Assembly (NCBI RefSeq): GCF_000454065.1
Contig: NZ_KE695649.1
Span: forward strand, 122,624-186,623
Source: Brevibacillus thermoruber 423
GTDB taxonomy: Bacteria; Bacillota; Bacilli; Brevibacillales; Brevibacillaceae
DNA: 64,000 bases
Reading direction: 5' to 3'
Of the stretch, positions 8,240 to 18,400 are shown piece by piece (position 1 is the first letter of the stretch; each line of letters starts with the position of its first letter). The notes under the pieces were generated by a model. The model was not told the DNA's origin, did not search any database, and saw only the letters and a program-made list of their open reading frames with translations. Made by a program: the position numbers and the translations under genes.

Positions 8240-9175
8240 GTGGACCAGCAAGTGACGATGCAGGAATCGCTCAATACCGATTCCGCCATGCAGGCCCAAC
8301 CGGTGCAGCAGGCCACTTGGCGCGATTACGTGCAGCTCACCAAACCGGGCATCACCATGTCCAACCTGATGACAACATTTACCGGTCTGTGGCTGGCTTC
8401 CCACGGTTTTCCCGATTGGAAACTGGCGCTGTTCACCATGCTTGGCACCGCCTTGGTGATCATGTCCGGTGCGGTGCTGAACAACTACTACGACCGTGAA
8501 CTCGATCAAAAAATGAAACGCACCAGGGACCGCGGTCTGGCGTCCGGGCGCATTCAGCCCCGTCATGCGCTTCTGCTCGGAATCGCGCTCCTGCTTGCTG
8601 GTCTGGTCGTGCTGGCTGTCTTTGCCAACCCGTTGGCGGCGGTCTGGGGCTTGATCGGCCATATTTTCTACGTGTTGATCTACACACCGCTGAAGCGCGT
8701 CACCAGCCTGAATACGGTGATCGGCGGCGTTTCCGGTGCGGCTCCCCCGGTAATCGGCTGGGTGGCGGTCACCAACAACATGGACCCGAGCGCGTGGCTG
8801 CTGTTTTTGATCCTGTTCCTGTGGCAGCCGCCCCATTTCCTGGCGCTGGCCATGCTGAAAACGGAAGATTACCGTGCAGGCGGCATTCCGATGCTGCCGG
8901 TGGTCAAAGGGTTTGCCGAGACGAAGCGGCAGATGTTCCTGTGGGGCTCCGTGCTGCTGCCGGCCTCGCTGCTCCTGTTCCTGCACGGCAACGTCGGCTA
9001 TCTCTATCTGGCGGTCATGGCGGTCATGGGCCTGCTGTACATCGTGTTCCTGTACCAGGGCTTCCATGCCAAGGATGACCTGGCGTGGGCGCGCAAGCTG
9101 TTCGGGTATTCCATTCTGTACCTGACCGTGTTCTGCGCGGCCATCGTCGTCAGCACGATGATCGCGAACTTTTGA
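8240..9175 (+). CDS. ctaB: Protoheme IX farnesyltransferase (heme O synthase)
   Basis: CtaB adds a farnesyl group to protoheme to make heme O, the precursor of the heme A of the oxidase encoded next door. The protein is a UbiA-type prenyltransferase with about nine membrane helices. The aspartate-rich motif NYYDRELDQKMKRTRDR binds the Mg-diphosphate, and YTPLKRVTSLNTVIGG and WQPPHFLALA are typical of the family. I chose GTG 8240 because AGGAGGT (8227-8233) precedes it at good spacing. An upstream ATG at 8207 in the same frame has no ribosome binding site. Confidence 0.95.
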   Translation: MDQQVTMQESLNTDSAMQAQPVQQATWRDYVQLTKPGITMSNLMTTFTGLWLASHGFPDWKLALFTMLGTALVIMSGAVLNNYYDRELDQKMKRTRDRGLASGRIQPRHALLLGIALLLAGLVVLAVFANPLAAVWGLIGHIFYVLIYTPLKRVTSLNTVIGGVSGAAPPVIGWVAVTNNMDPSAWLLFLILFLWQPPHFLALAMLKTEDYRAGGIPMLPVVKGFAETKRQMFLWGSVLLPASLLLFLHGNVGYLYLAVMAVMGLLYIVFLYQGFHAKDDLAWARKLFGYSILYLTVFCAAIVVSTMIANF

Positions 9176-9201
9176 CACGCAACGCTCACAAATGGCAACG
9201 G

Positions 9202-9230
9202 AACATCCCTTGCATGGCGGGGGATGTTTT
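9202..9230 (+). terminator. Possible weak terminator between ctaB and ctaA
   Basis: AACATCCC and GGGATGTT pair around an 11-base loop with only four T residues after the stem. A second inverted repeat, TTTTAC-TATT-GTAAAA at 9227-9242, overlaps it and may instead be an operator. Confidence 0.4.
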
Positions 9231-9280
9231 ACTATTGTAAAAAGGGGCAACAATAATTTATTCGAGCTAGGTGTTCGCAG

Positions 9281-10195
9281 ATGGAAAAATGGCTGAAACC
9301 GCTGGCTGTCGTTGCCACGCTCGTCATGTTGGGCGTGATGATTGGCGGCTCGCTGGTAACGAAGACCGAATCGGCATTGGGATGCGGGAACGACTGGCCG
9401 CTCTGCAACGGCAGATGGGTCCCGGAATACACGTTGGAATCGCTGATTGAATACATGCACCGGTTCGTCACGGGGATCGCCGGCATCGTGGTCGGTGTGT
9501 TTTCCGTGATGGCCTGGCGCCGCTACCGGGGCAACCGGGAAGTGCGCAACCTGGCCATCTTTGGCTTGTTCTTTATCGTCGTGGAGTCCATTCTGGGCGC
9601 ATCCGCGGTGATCTGGCCGCAGTCGTCCGGGGTGCTGGCGCTGCACTTTGGATTTTCCCTGCTGGCCTTTACCGGCGTCTTTCTGTTAAGCCTGTTCGTG
9701 CTGCAGAGAGACAAGCGGGAGAAATGGGTGCAGATGCCCGTCTCCAAGGGATTCCGCAATTACATCTGGGGCGTGGCCGCGTACGCCTATGGCGTCGTCT
9801 ACCTGGGCGCCTATGTCCGCCATACCGGTTCCAGCATGGGATGCAGCGACTGGCCGCTCTGCCAGGGCAGACTGATTCCCGAGCTGGCGGGACAGACCGG
9901 CATTCACTTCGCGCACCGGGCGGCTGCCGCCCTGCTGTTCGTGCTGGTCCTGGGCGCCATGATCTACGCCGTCCGCCATTTCAAGGAGAAGCGGCGCGAC
10001 CTGTACGGGGCGAGCATCCTGGCCTTCGTGCTGACGGCGGTGCAGATCCTGAGCGGCGGGTTGGTCGTGCTGTTCCGGCTGCATCTGTACGCGACCCTGT
10101 TCCACTCGCTGGTCATTACCTGTCTGTTTGCCGTCATCTGTTACATGTGCGTGCAGTCGCTCAAGCAGCCGCACAAGTCCACTGTTCGCCACTGA
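9281..10195 (+). CDS. ctaA: Heme A synthase
   Basis: CtaA oxidises the C8 methyl group of heme O to a formyl group, giving heme A. The 304-residue protein has eight membrane helices in two similar halves. The redox cysteine pair is Cys35 and Cys42 (LGCGNDWPLC), with the catalytic Glu57 and heme ligand His60 just after (ESLIEYMHR). A second CSDWPLC motif opens the C-terminal half, and further heme histidines are visible in ALHFGFS, IHFAHRA and TLFHSL. Unlike in B. subtilis, it is downstream of and parallel to ctaB, not divergent. The ATG has only a weak AGGTG site. Confidence 0.95.
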   Translation: MEKWLKPLAVVATLVMLGVMIGGSLVTKTESALGCGNDWPLCNGRWVPEYTLESLIEYMHRFVTGIAGIVVGVFSVMAWRRYRGNREVRNLAIFGLFFIVVESILGASAVIWPQSSGVLALHFGFSLLAFTGVFLLSLFVLQRDKREKWVQMPVSKGFRNYIWGVAAYAYGVVYLGAYVRHTGSSMGCSDWPLCQGRLIPELAGQTGIHFAHRAAAALLFVLVLGAMIYAVRHFKEKRRDLYGASILAFVLTAVQILSGGLVVLFRLHLYATLFHSLVITCLFAVICYMCVQSLKQPHKSTVRH

Positions 10196-10211
10196 CAAGC
10201 GAAAACGAGTG

Positions 10212-10250
10212 AAGCCGCCATCCGGCCGTGTGCCGGGTGTGCGGCTTTTT
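10212..10250 (+). terminator. Terminator after ctaA
   Basis: AAGCCGC and GCGGCTT enclose an inner CCGGC/GCCGG stem and are followed by a T run. Confidence 0.9.
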
Positions 10251-10352
10251 GCTTGGGGGGCTTTCGTTCGGGCGCCTGCCGGACGTATCCGCTCCTTGCC
10301 GCGCGGACCGGCCGGCGGAAATGTCCGGTAAACGGGCGCTGCAGCTTTTTTC

Positions 10353-10383
10353 TTGCCGCGCCTGGCTTCGCTTTTGTTACAAT
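10353..10383 (+). promoter_or_regulatory. Promoter for the sbcDC-addBA block
   Basis: TACAAT at 10378-10383 is preceded by TGT, an extended -10, with TTGCCG 19 bases upstream as a weak -35. Confidence 0.5.
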
Positions 10384-10417
10384 AAAAGCAAACACATGAT
10401 CGGGAAAGGGTGAAAGC

Positions 10418-11665
10418 ATGCGCATTTTACATACGGCCGACTGGCATTTCGGGCGGCAGTTGGAAGGGCGCGATCGGCGCGCGGAGCAGGCCGCGTTTGT
10501 GGACGAGCTGTGCCGGATCGCGGACGAGCGGGAGGTCCACCTGGTGCTGGTCGCCGGCGACGTGTACGATTCGGTCAATCCGCCTGCCTGGGCGGAAGAG
10601 CTGTTTTACGAAGCGCTGGAGCGGTTGTCGGCGGGAGGGCGGCGCGGCGTGGTCGTGATTGCCGGGAACCACGACCAGCCGGAGCGCGTTCGCGCGGCCG
10701 CGCCGCTCGCCTCCAAGCACGGGATCGTCCTGCTCGGCCTGCCCAAGGAAGCGCCGCTCTTGTCCGGTCCCGAGGCATCGCCGGAGCGCGTGCGCATCGT
10801 GGACGGGGGGCCGTCGTGGCTGGAGCTGGCCGTGCCGGACGTCGACCATCACGCGGTCGTGCTGGCCCTGCCGTATCCGTCGGAATCCCGCCTGAAAGAG
10901 CTGTTGAGCGAGACGTTCACGCCGGAGCAGATGCAGCTCGCCTTTTCCGAGCGGATCCAGACGCTGTTTGCCGATTTGGCCGGCCGGTTTCGCGGGGATA
11001 CCGTCAACCTGGTGATGAGCCATCTCTTTGTCATGGGCGGCAAGGAAACCGAGTCGGAGCGGCCGATTCAGATCGGCGGGGCGCTGACGGTTTCACCGGA
11101 TGCCTTCCCGCCGCAGGCGCACTACGTGGCGCTTGGCCACCTGCACCGCCTGCAGAAGCTGGGGGAGCGCCCCCTGATCCGCTACAGCGGTTCGCCGCTC
11201 GCGTACAGCTTTTCCGAAGCGGGCCAAAGCAAGGCTGTCGTGCTGGTGGAGATCGTTCCCGGCGGGGAGGTGCAGGAAGAGATCGTCTACCTGCAAAGCG
11301 GCAAGCCGCTGGCCCGCTGGAAGGCGACGGAGGGCATCGCCCAGGTGGAGCGCTGGCTGGAAGAAGGACGGGACGCGGGCGCGTGGATCGATCTGGAGCT
11401 GCACGTGTCCGACGTGATCGATCCCGCCGAATTTCAGCGGCTGCGCAAACTGAGCGACGATTTTGTCAGCATTCGGCGCGTGGTGGTGCAGGGCGAGCGG
11501 GAGCAAGAGCGGGAAGAAGCGCGGACCGAGCTGGCGGAACTGCAGCCTGACCAGTTGTTTCGCCGCTTTTTCGAGCGCAGGCGGGGCGCGCAGCCCGACG
11601 AGCGGCTGGTCGATCTGTTCCTCCGCCTGCTGGCGGAAGAATCCGGAGAGGAGGAGACGGGATGA
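10418..11665 (+). CDS. sbcD: Exonuclease SbcCD, nuclease subunit D (Mre11-like)
   Basis: SbcD is the Mn-dependent nuclease of the SbcCD complex, which trims double-strand ends and opens hairpins. The 415-residue protein shows the phosphoesterase motifs in order: HTADWHFG at the N terminus, AGDVYDSVNP, AGNHDQPER, a SHLFVMGG segment and ALGHLHR. The acidic, Arg-rich C-terminal ~80 residues correspond to the capping and SbcC-binding region. Its TGA overlaps the ATG of sbcC, so the two subunits are translationally coupled. It opens a four-gene block of DNA-end processing enzymes. Confidence 0.96.
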   Translation: MRILHTADWHFGRQLEGRDRRAEQAAFVDELCRIADEREVHLVLVAGDVYDSVNPPAWAEELFYEALERLSAGGRRGVVVIAGNHDQPERVRAAAPLASKHGIVLLGLPKEAPLLSGPEASPERVRIVDGGPSWLELAVPDVDHHAVVLALPYPSESRLKELLSETFTPEQMQLAFSERIQTLFADLAGRFRGDTVNLVMSHLFVMGGKETESERPIQIGGALTVSPDAFPPQAHYVALGHLHRLQKLGERPLIRYSGSPLAYSFSEAGQSKAVVLVEIVPGGEVQEEIVYLQSGKPLARWKATEGIAQVERWLEEGRDAGAWIDLELHVSDVIDPAEFQRLRKLSDDFVSIRRVVVQGEREQEREEARTELAELQPDQLFRRFFERRRGAQPDERLVDLFLRLLAEESGEEETG

Positions 11666-14600
11666 AGCCGATACGCTTGAAGCTGGCCGGGCTGCACAGC
11701 TATCGGGAGATGCAGGAAGTGGATTTTGAGACGCTCTGCGAGGCCGGGCTGTTCGGGATTTTCGGCCCGACCGGGAGCGGCAAATCGACGATTCTCGATG
11801 CCATCACGCTGGCCCTGTTCGGACAGGTCGTCCGGCAGGGCGGGGGAAGCCATCCCAAGGATGTGCTGAACCAACTGGAGCAGCGGGTGTTCGTCTCGTT
11901 TACCTTTGAGCTGGGCAAAGCGGGCGAACGGCGCCGGTACACGATCGAGCGGGAATTTGGCCTGGACAAGAAGGGCAACCGGCGTCCCCCGGAGGTGAGG
12001 CTCATCCAATGCGGCCGAGCGCCGGGCGAACCGGACGTGGTGCTGGAGTCCAAAGCGAACGCGGCCACGGCGGCCGTAGAGGAGCTGATCGGCCTGACGC
12101 TGCAGGACTTTACCCGCGCCGTGGTGCTGCCGCAGGGGCAGTTCTCCCGCTTTTTGACGTTGAAGGGCAGCGAGCGAAACGAGATGCTGCAGCGGATGTT
12201 TCATTTACATATCTACGGCGAAAAGCTGAATGAACGTGTGCGCGCCGCGCTGGAGAAGACGCGGGCAAGGCTGCACGAGCTGCAGTTGGAGGCGGCGGCC
12301 TTGGGCGATGCCGGCCCCGAAGCGCTGCAGGCGGCAAGGGAAGCGCTGGAGGAAGCGGCCCGCCAGGAGCAGGTCTACGCGGAACAAAAGCAGGAGCTGG
12401 CCGGGAAAATCAAGGAGATGGAACAGCTCTACCAGTGGCAGCAGGAGCTTGAGCGCGTGCGGGAACGGCTGGACAAGCAGATGGCCCGGCAGGCGGAAGC
12501 GGACGAGTGGAAGGCCCGGATCGCCGAATGGGAGGCCAGCGTGCGCCTCTGGCCGCTGGTGCAGCAGTGGGAGCGGCTGGAGGCGGAGTGGACGGAAGCG
12601 GCGCGGAAGCTGGAGCAGAGCCGGCGCGAACAGGAAGCGGCCCGGCAGGCGCACGAAGCCGCCGAGAGCGAGTACCAGCGCTGCCAGAGCGCGCTCATGC
12701 GGGAAGAACCGCTCTTGATCGAACAGAAGAGCAGGCTGATCCAGGCCGCGGAGTGGGAGACAGAGCTGGCGGCGCTAAGAGACGAGTGGACCGTCCTGGA
12801 GCGGGAGCGGCAGGCGGTGAGCGAGCAGTTGGCCGAGACGGAACGGCAGTTGGCTGCGGACGAAGCGGCGCTCGAGAACGGGGAACGCGAGTGGCAGCGG
12901 CTGGCCGAACAGTTGGCCGCGGCCGCCGTGACGCCGGAGTGGCGCGACCTCTTGACGGCGGCGCGGGAGGCCAAACAGCACTGGGAACGGGAAGTGAACG
13001 CGCGTCGCGAGCTGGAGGCCGAGCTGGCGTCCGTGGAACGGGAGCAGCAGGCGGCATCCGCCGAGGCGGAGAAGCTGCGCGCCAGTTGGGAAGCGAGCGC
13101 GGCCCGGCTGGCAGAGGCGCGCAAACGGCTGGAAGAACAGCTCGCACAGCCGCTGATGTCGGACGCGGAATGGGAGCACGCCCGGGATACGCTGGCGCAG
13201 ATCAAGCAGGTGGGACGCCAATGGCGGGACCTGCTTCAGCAGATGGCCGTCTGGCAGGAAAAGTGGCAGGCCGCCGTGCGGGAAGGCGAACAGGCTGAAG
13301 CCCGCTGCCGCGATCTCGAGGCGGCGTGGCAGGCGGAGGACGCGCGTCTCGCCCGACTGCAGGCGGAGCGCGACCGGCTTCGCGCGGAATGGGAGCGGTG
13401 GCAGGAAGCAAACATGGCCCGCCTCCTCCGCGAGCGTCTGACGGACGGCGAACCCTGCCCGGTCTGCGGCTCGACGCACCATCCCCAGGCGGTGCCCGGC
13501 GGCGCCGGCAAAGCGGACGGCGAACGGGACGGCCGCGAACTGCGGGAACGGGTAAAAGCGGCGGAGGAAGCGCTCCGGGAAGCGGAACGGCAGCTCAGGA
13601 CCGCCTTTGAAGCGCTGCAGGCGGCCAAGGCGGAGCGGAGCGCCCGGGAACAGCGCCAGGTCGTGCTGCGGGAAGAGCGGGAAGCGCTGGAACAGCGGAT
13701 CGCCGCCGTCCGCCAGGAGTGCGCGAGCCACGGCGACAAGTGGAAAGCGGGCAGCATCGAGGAACTGCTGGACGCCTATCAGCGGGAAGAGGCCTCGCTG
13801 CGGGAGCAGGCCGCTCGCCGGGAACGGCTCGCGGCCGAGCGGGAACGGCTGCAGCAGCAGGCGGATGCGCTGCGTGAACAGGAGGCGGAAGAGCGCCGCC
13901 GCTACGAACGGATCGCCGTGCTGATGGAGCAGCTTCACCGAAAGCAGGCGGAGATGCGGGAGCGTCTGGAAGCGGCCGCCCTCCGGGTCGCCCAGGCGGA
14001 AGCGGCGCTCGATGCGAAGCGGGGCGACCTGCCGGTGGAGGAGATCGAGCGGCGGTTTGAGGAGATCGGCCGAAAAGACCGGGAAGCGGCCCGGCTGCAG
14101 CAGGTTCGCTCCGAACAGGAAGCGCAGATGCAGCGCCTGCGCAGCCGCCGAGAAGCTGCCAAAGCGGCCCGCGCGGAACTGCTGGCCCGGGAAGCGTCCC
14201 TGCGTGAACGGCATGACGACCGGAAACGGCTGTGGGAGCAAAAACAGGCGCAGTGGCTGGAGCGAACCGGCGGCACGCCGGCCCGCGAGCGCCTCACTCT
14301 CGTGGAGCGGTCCCTGTCGGCGCTGCGCGAGGCGCTCACGTCGGCGGAAGAGCGGCGCAGGCAGACGGCCGAGGCGAGGGAACGGGTGCAGAACGACCTG
14401 GTCAAGCACTCGGAGACGTACGCCGTGCTGACCCGGCAGCGGGCAGAGGCCGCGGAAGCGCTGCAGCGCGCGCTCATGGAGAGCGGTCTCGGCACGCCCG
14501 AACGCGTCAGGGAACTGTACGGGGAAAAGGAACTGCTGCCCCAGTACCAGGAGCGGCTGGCCGCCTTTGAAAGCGAATGGGCCCGCCTCCGCTACGACGA

Positions 14601-15312
14601 AGAGCGGCTGGTGCAGGCGCTGGACGGCCGGACGGTCGGCAGCGAGGAGTGGCTGGCGGCGAAGCGGGCCTGGGACGAGTGGGAACAGGCGTATCACGCG
14701 GCCAAGGAACAGGTGGCCGTCGCCCGGCAGGCGTACGCCTCCGTCGAGGAGAACCACGGCAAGTGGCAGGAACTGCAAAAGCTGCTGGAGGCGGAGACGG
14801 ACGAACTGAGCAGGCTGGAGGAATTGAAAAAGCTGTTGGAAGGAAAGGCGTTCGTCCAGTTCATTGCGGAAGAAAAGCTGGCCTCGATCGCACGCGACGC
14901 CTCCCATCACCTGAAGCGGATGACCAAGAACCGCTACGCGCTGGAGATCGGCGACGAAGGCGAATTCGTCCTGCGGGACGAAGGGGCCGGGGGTCTGCGA
15001 CGTCCCGTCAGCACGCTGTCCGGCGGGGAGACGTTCCTGACGTCGCTCGCGCTGGCGCTGGCGCTTTCCATGGAGATACAGATGCGCGGCGGCCGCCTGG
15101 AGTTCTTTTTCCTGGACGAAGGGTTCGGGACGCTGGACCCCGAGCTGCTGGAAGTGGTGATGGACGCGCTGGAACGGCTGCGCATGGACGACTTTACGAT
15201 CGGCGTGATCAGCCACGTTCCGGAGATTCGCGTGCGCATGCCGCGCCGTTTGATCGTGACGCCGGCGGAACCGCTGGGAGAAGGCAGCAAAATCAGCATG
15301 GAAGTGGAGTAA
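11662..15312 (+). CDS. sbcC: Exonuclease SbcCD, ATPase subunit C (Rad50-like)
   Basis: SbcC is the SMC-like ATPase partner of SbcD. The 1216-residue protein has an N-terminal Walker A (GPTGSGKST, residues 35-43) and a C-terminal ABC signature near residue 1120 (LSGGETFLTSL) with Walker B LDEG at 1151. Between them lie very long Glu/Arg/Ala-rich coiled coils interrupted near the middle by the zinc hook CPVCG (Cys599, Cys602). The hook dimerises two SbcC arms. The length is somewhat above the ~1050-1130 of many homologues because the coils are long. It overlaps sbcD by four bases, and the next gene begins about 100 bases later. Confidence 0.96.
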   Translation: MKPIRLKLAGLHSYREMQEVDFETLCEAGLFGIFGPTGSGKSTILDAITLALFGQVVRQGGGSHPKDVLNQLEQRVFVSFTFELGKAGERRRYTIEREFGLDKKGNRRPPEVRLIQCGRAPGEPDVVLESKANAATAAVEELIGLTLQDFTRAVVLPQGQFSRFLTLKGSERNEMLQRMFHLHIYGEKLNERVRAALEKTRARLHELQLEAAALGDAGPEALQAAREALEEAARQEQVYAEQKQELAGKIKEMEQLYQWQQELERVRERLDKQMARQAEADEWKARIAEWEASVRLWPLVQQWERLEAEWTEAARKLEQSRREQEAARQAHEAAESEYQRCQSALMREEPLLIEQKSRLIQAAEWETELAALRDEWTVLERERQAVSEQLAETERQLAADEAALENGEREWQRLAEQLAAAAVTPEWRDLLTAAREAKQHWEREVNARRELEAELASVEREQQAASAEAEKLRASWEASAARLAEARKRLEEQLAQPLMSDAEWEHARDTLAQIKQVGRQWRDLLQQMAVWQEKWQAAVREGEQAEARCRDLEAAWQAEDARLARLQAERDRLRAEWERWQEANMARLLRERLTDGEPCPVCGSTHHPQAVPGGAGKADGERDGRELRERVKAAEEALREAERQLRTAFEALQAAKAERSAREQRQVVLREEREALEQRIAAVRQECASHGDKWKAGSIEELLDAYQREEASLREQAARRERLAAERERLQQQADALREQEAEERRRYERIAVLMEQLHRKQAEMRERLEAAALRVAQAEAALDAKRGDLPVEEIERRFEEIGRKDREAARLQQVRSEQEAQMQRLRSRREAAKAARAELLAREASLRERHDDRKRLWEQKQAQWLERTGGTPARERLTLVERSLSALREALTSAEERRRQTAEARERVQNDLVKHSETYAVLTRQRAEAAEALQRALMESGLGTPERVRELYGEKELLPQYQERLAAFESEWARLRYDEERLVQALDGRTVGSEEWLAAKRAWDEWEQAYHAAKEQVAVARQAYASVEENHGKWQELQKLLEAETDELSRLEELKKLLEGKAFVQFIAEEKLASIARDASHHLKRMTKNRYALEIGDEGEFVLRDEGAGGLRRPVSTLSGGETFLTSLALALALSMEIQMRGGRLEFFFLDEGFGTLDPELLEVVMDALERLRMDDFTIGVISHVPEIRVRMPRRLIVTPAEPLGEGSKISMEVE

Positions 15313-15409
15313 GGGCGGCGGACGTGTACCGGTGCGGCCGTGGGAGCGGAGCGAGGCCGGTACGTCCGCCATGGCACGTTGCGAGGAAGAGCGAAGAGGA
15401 GGGAAACGG

Positions 15410-18400
15410 ATGGCGGTCCAATTTGTCCTGGGCCGGGCGGGAACCGGAAAGACGCGGACGATTCTGGAGCGAATCGGCCGGCGCCTGCAGGAGGATCCGC
15501 TGGGCTCGCCGATGATTTTGCTGGTGCCGGAGCAGGCCAGTTTCCAGGCGGAGCAGACGCTGGCCACCCTGTCCGGGCTGGGCGGCGTGATCGGCACGCA
15601 GGTTCTCAGCTTTGGCCGGCTGGCCCACCGCCTGCAGCAGGAGCTGGGCGATCTGACGCTGATGCAGGTGGACGACCTGGGCAAGCACATGGTGCTGCGC
15701 CTGCTGCTGGAGCGGTACAAGGATCAGCTTCAGGTGTTTGGCCGCTCCGCCCTGCAGCCCGGATTTGCGGCGCAGTTGGGACGGCTGATCAGCGAGTGCA
15801 AATCGTACGGGGTAACCTTTGAACATACGGAAAACCTGGAGTGGGGGAGCGCCACGCTCAATCAGAAGATACGCGACCTGCGCCTGATCATGGGCGCGTA
15901 CGAGGCCTACCTGGCAGACGGGTACTGCGACGCCGACGACATTCTCAACCGCGTGGCGGCGAAGGTGGGCGAATCGGCCTACATCCGCCAGGCGGAGGTG
16001 TTCATCGACGGCTTCAGCGGGTTTACCAATCAGGAGCTGCGGCTGATCGAACAGTTGATGATCCATGCCAAGCGGGTGACAATCGCTCTCTGTCTCGATC
16101 CGGCCGAGCGGGACGCGTCCCTGGATGAACTGGGCCTGTTTCATCCCACGCTGCGGACGTACCGGGCGCTGGAGACGATGGCGCGAGAAGCGGGTGTCGC
16201 CGTGGAGAAGCCCGTCCTGCTGACGGAACCTGTCCGCTTTGCACACAGTCCGTGGCTCAAGCAGCTCGAAGCCCGCTACTTTGAGTGGGGCGATCCGGGA
16301 GCGCCGCCCGCCCCTGCCCGCGCGGACGAAGTGGCGCTGCTCTCGGCCGCCAACCGGCGTGCCGAGGTGGAAGCGGTGGCGCTGCAAATCCTCGCGCTGG
16401 CCCGCGACGAAGGATACCGCTGGCGGGACATGGCCATCCTGCTCCGGGAGATCGGGACGTACGCGGATGAGGTGGCGACCGTCTTTACCGATTACGGCAT
16501 CCCGTTCTTCCTGGACCAGAAGCGGACCGTCATGCACCACCCGCTGGTGGAACTGGTCCGCTCCGCCTTGGAGGTGATCGCCGGGAGGTGGCGGTACGAG
16601 GCAGTATTTCGCTGCTTCAAGACCGACCTGATCAGTCCGGAGCCGGAAGCGGCGGAGGGGGCGGAAGCGGAAGAAGCGGTGCGGCGCCAGGTTGACGTTT
16701 TGGAAAACTACGTGCTGGCGCACGGCGTTTACGGCTCCCACTGGGCGCAGGAGGCCCCCTGGCGCTTCGGCGGACCGGCGGGGGCGGATGAAGACGCCGA
16801 GGCGGACGGCCTGCGGCGCCGCTACGCCGCTCCGCTGCTGCGGTTTGAGGCGGAGCTGAAGCGGGCGGAAAAAGAGAACGTGCGGGAGATGACGGCGGCG
16901 TTGTACCGCTTTCTCGCTGCGCTGGACGTCCCGCAGAAGCTGGAGCGCTGGCAGCGGATGGCGGAAGCGGCGGGCGACCTGGAGGATGCCCAGGTGCACG
17001 GCCAGGTCTGGAACGGCTTGATGAACCTCTTGGACCAGGTGGTGGAGGTGATGGGCGACGAGCAGATGGAAATCGCCACGTATGCCCGCGTCCTCGACAG
17101 CGGCCTGGAGAGCATCGAGCTGGGGCTGGTGCCGCCGGCGCTGGATCAGGTGCTGGTCGGGTCGATGGAGCGCTCCCGCCAGCCGGACGTCAAGGCGCTG
17201 TTTCTGCTCGGCGTCAACGAGGGCGTCATCCCGCTCAAGCCGAAGGAAGAAGGCATCCTGGACGAAGCGGAGCGGGAGCGGCTGGCCGAGATGGGGGTGG
17301 AACTGGCGCCCAGCGCGAGACAGCGGCTGATGGCCGAGCCGTTCCTGCTGTATCAGGCGATGACGCGCCCCTCCCGGCGCCTGGCGCTGAGCTGCGCCCT
17401 GGCTGACGAGGAGGGCAAGGCGCTTCTGCCGTCGTCCGTCTTTTCGCGCGTGAAAGAGGTGCTTCCCGACGCGCCTCACCGCTTTTTCCACAACGAGCCG
17501 ACCGGAGAGGCGGAGGCGGACGCCTTTCTGCTCGGCAGCCCGCGCCGATTGTTTCGCCATCTGCTGACGCTTTTGCGGGGAATGAAAAAGAGCGGCACCC
17601 TGCCGGTCTTTTGGTGGGAAGTGTACGACTGGTTTGTCCGCTGCTCTCCCGATGCGGCACGGGAAGGCTGGCTGCTTTCCGGCCTGCGCTACACCAACCG
17701 GGCGGCGCCGCTCGACAGAAAGACCAGCCGGGCGCTGTACGGCGAGCGGCTGAGAATGAGCGTCTCCCGCCTGGAACGCTTCCAGGCCTGTCCGTTTTCC
17801 CACTTTTCCTCGCACGGGCTGCGCCTGGGCGAGCGGCGGCTGTACAAGCTGGAGCGGTTTGACGTGGGCGAGCTGTTCCACGCCTCGCTGAAGCGGGCCG
17901 TGGAAAAGATGAACGAAGAACACCTGGAGTGGGGACGGCTGACCGAGGCCGACAGCATGCAGCTCGCCAGCGCGGTGGTGGACGAGCTGGTGCCGGCCAC
18001 GCGGAGCAGCATCCTGACCCGGACGGCCCGGTACCGCTACCTGTCCGGCAAACTGAAGCGGGCCGTGGGCCGGGCGATCTACGTGCTGGGGGAACACGCC
18101 AAGCGCAGCCGGTTTGCTCCGGTGGGGCTGGAGGTGGCGTTCGGCCCGGGCGGTGACCTGCCGGGGCTGGCGCTGAAACTGGCGAACGGGGCGGAAATGC
18201 TGCTCGTCGGACGCATCGACCGCGTGGACCAGTCGCTGGACGAAGAAGTGCCGTATCTCCGCGTCATCGACTACAAATCCGGCCCCAAGCAGCTCCAGCT
18301 CTCCGACGTGTGGAACGGGCTCAATCTGCAGCTCTTGGTCTACCTGGACGTGGTGGTGACCAACGCGGAGGCCTGGCTGGGGAAAAAGGCGGAACCGGCG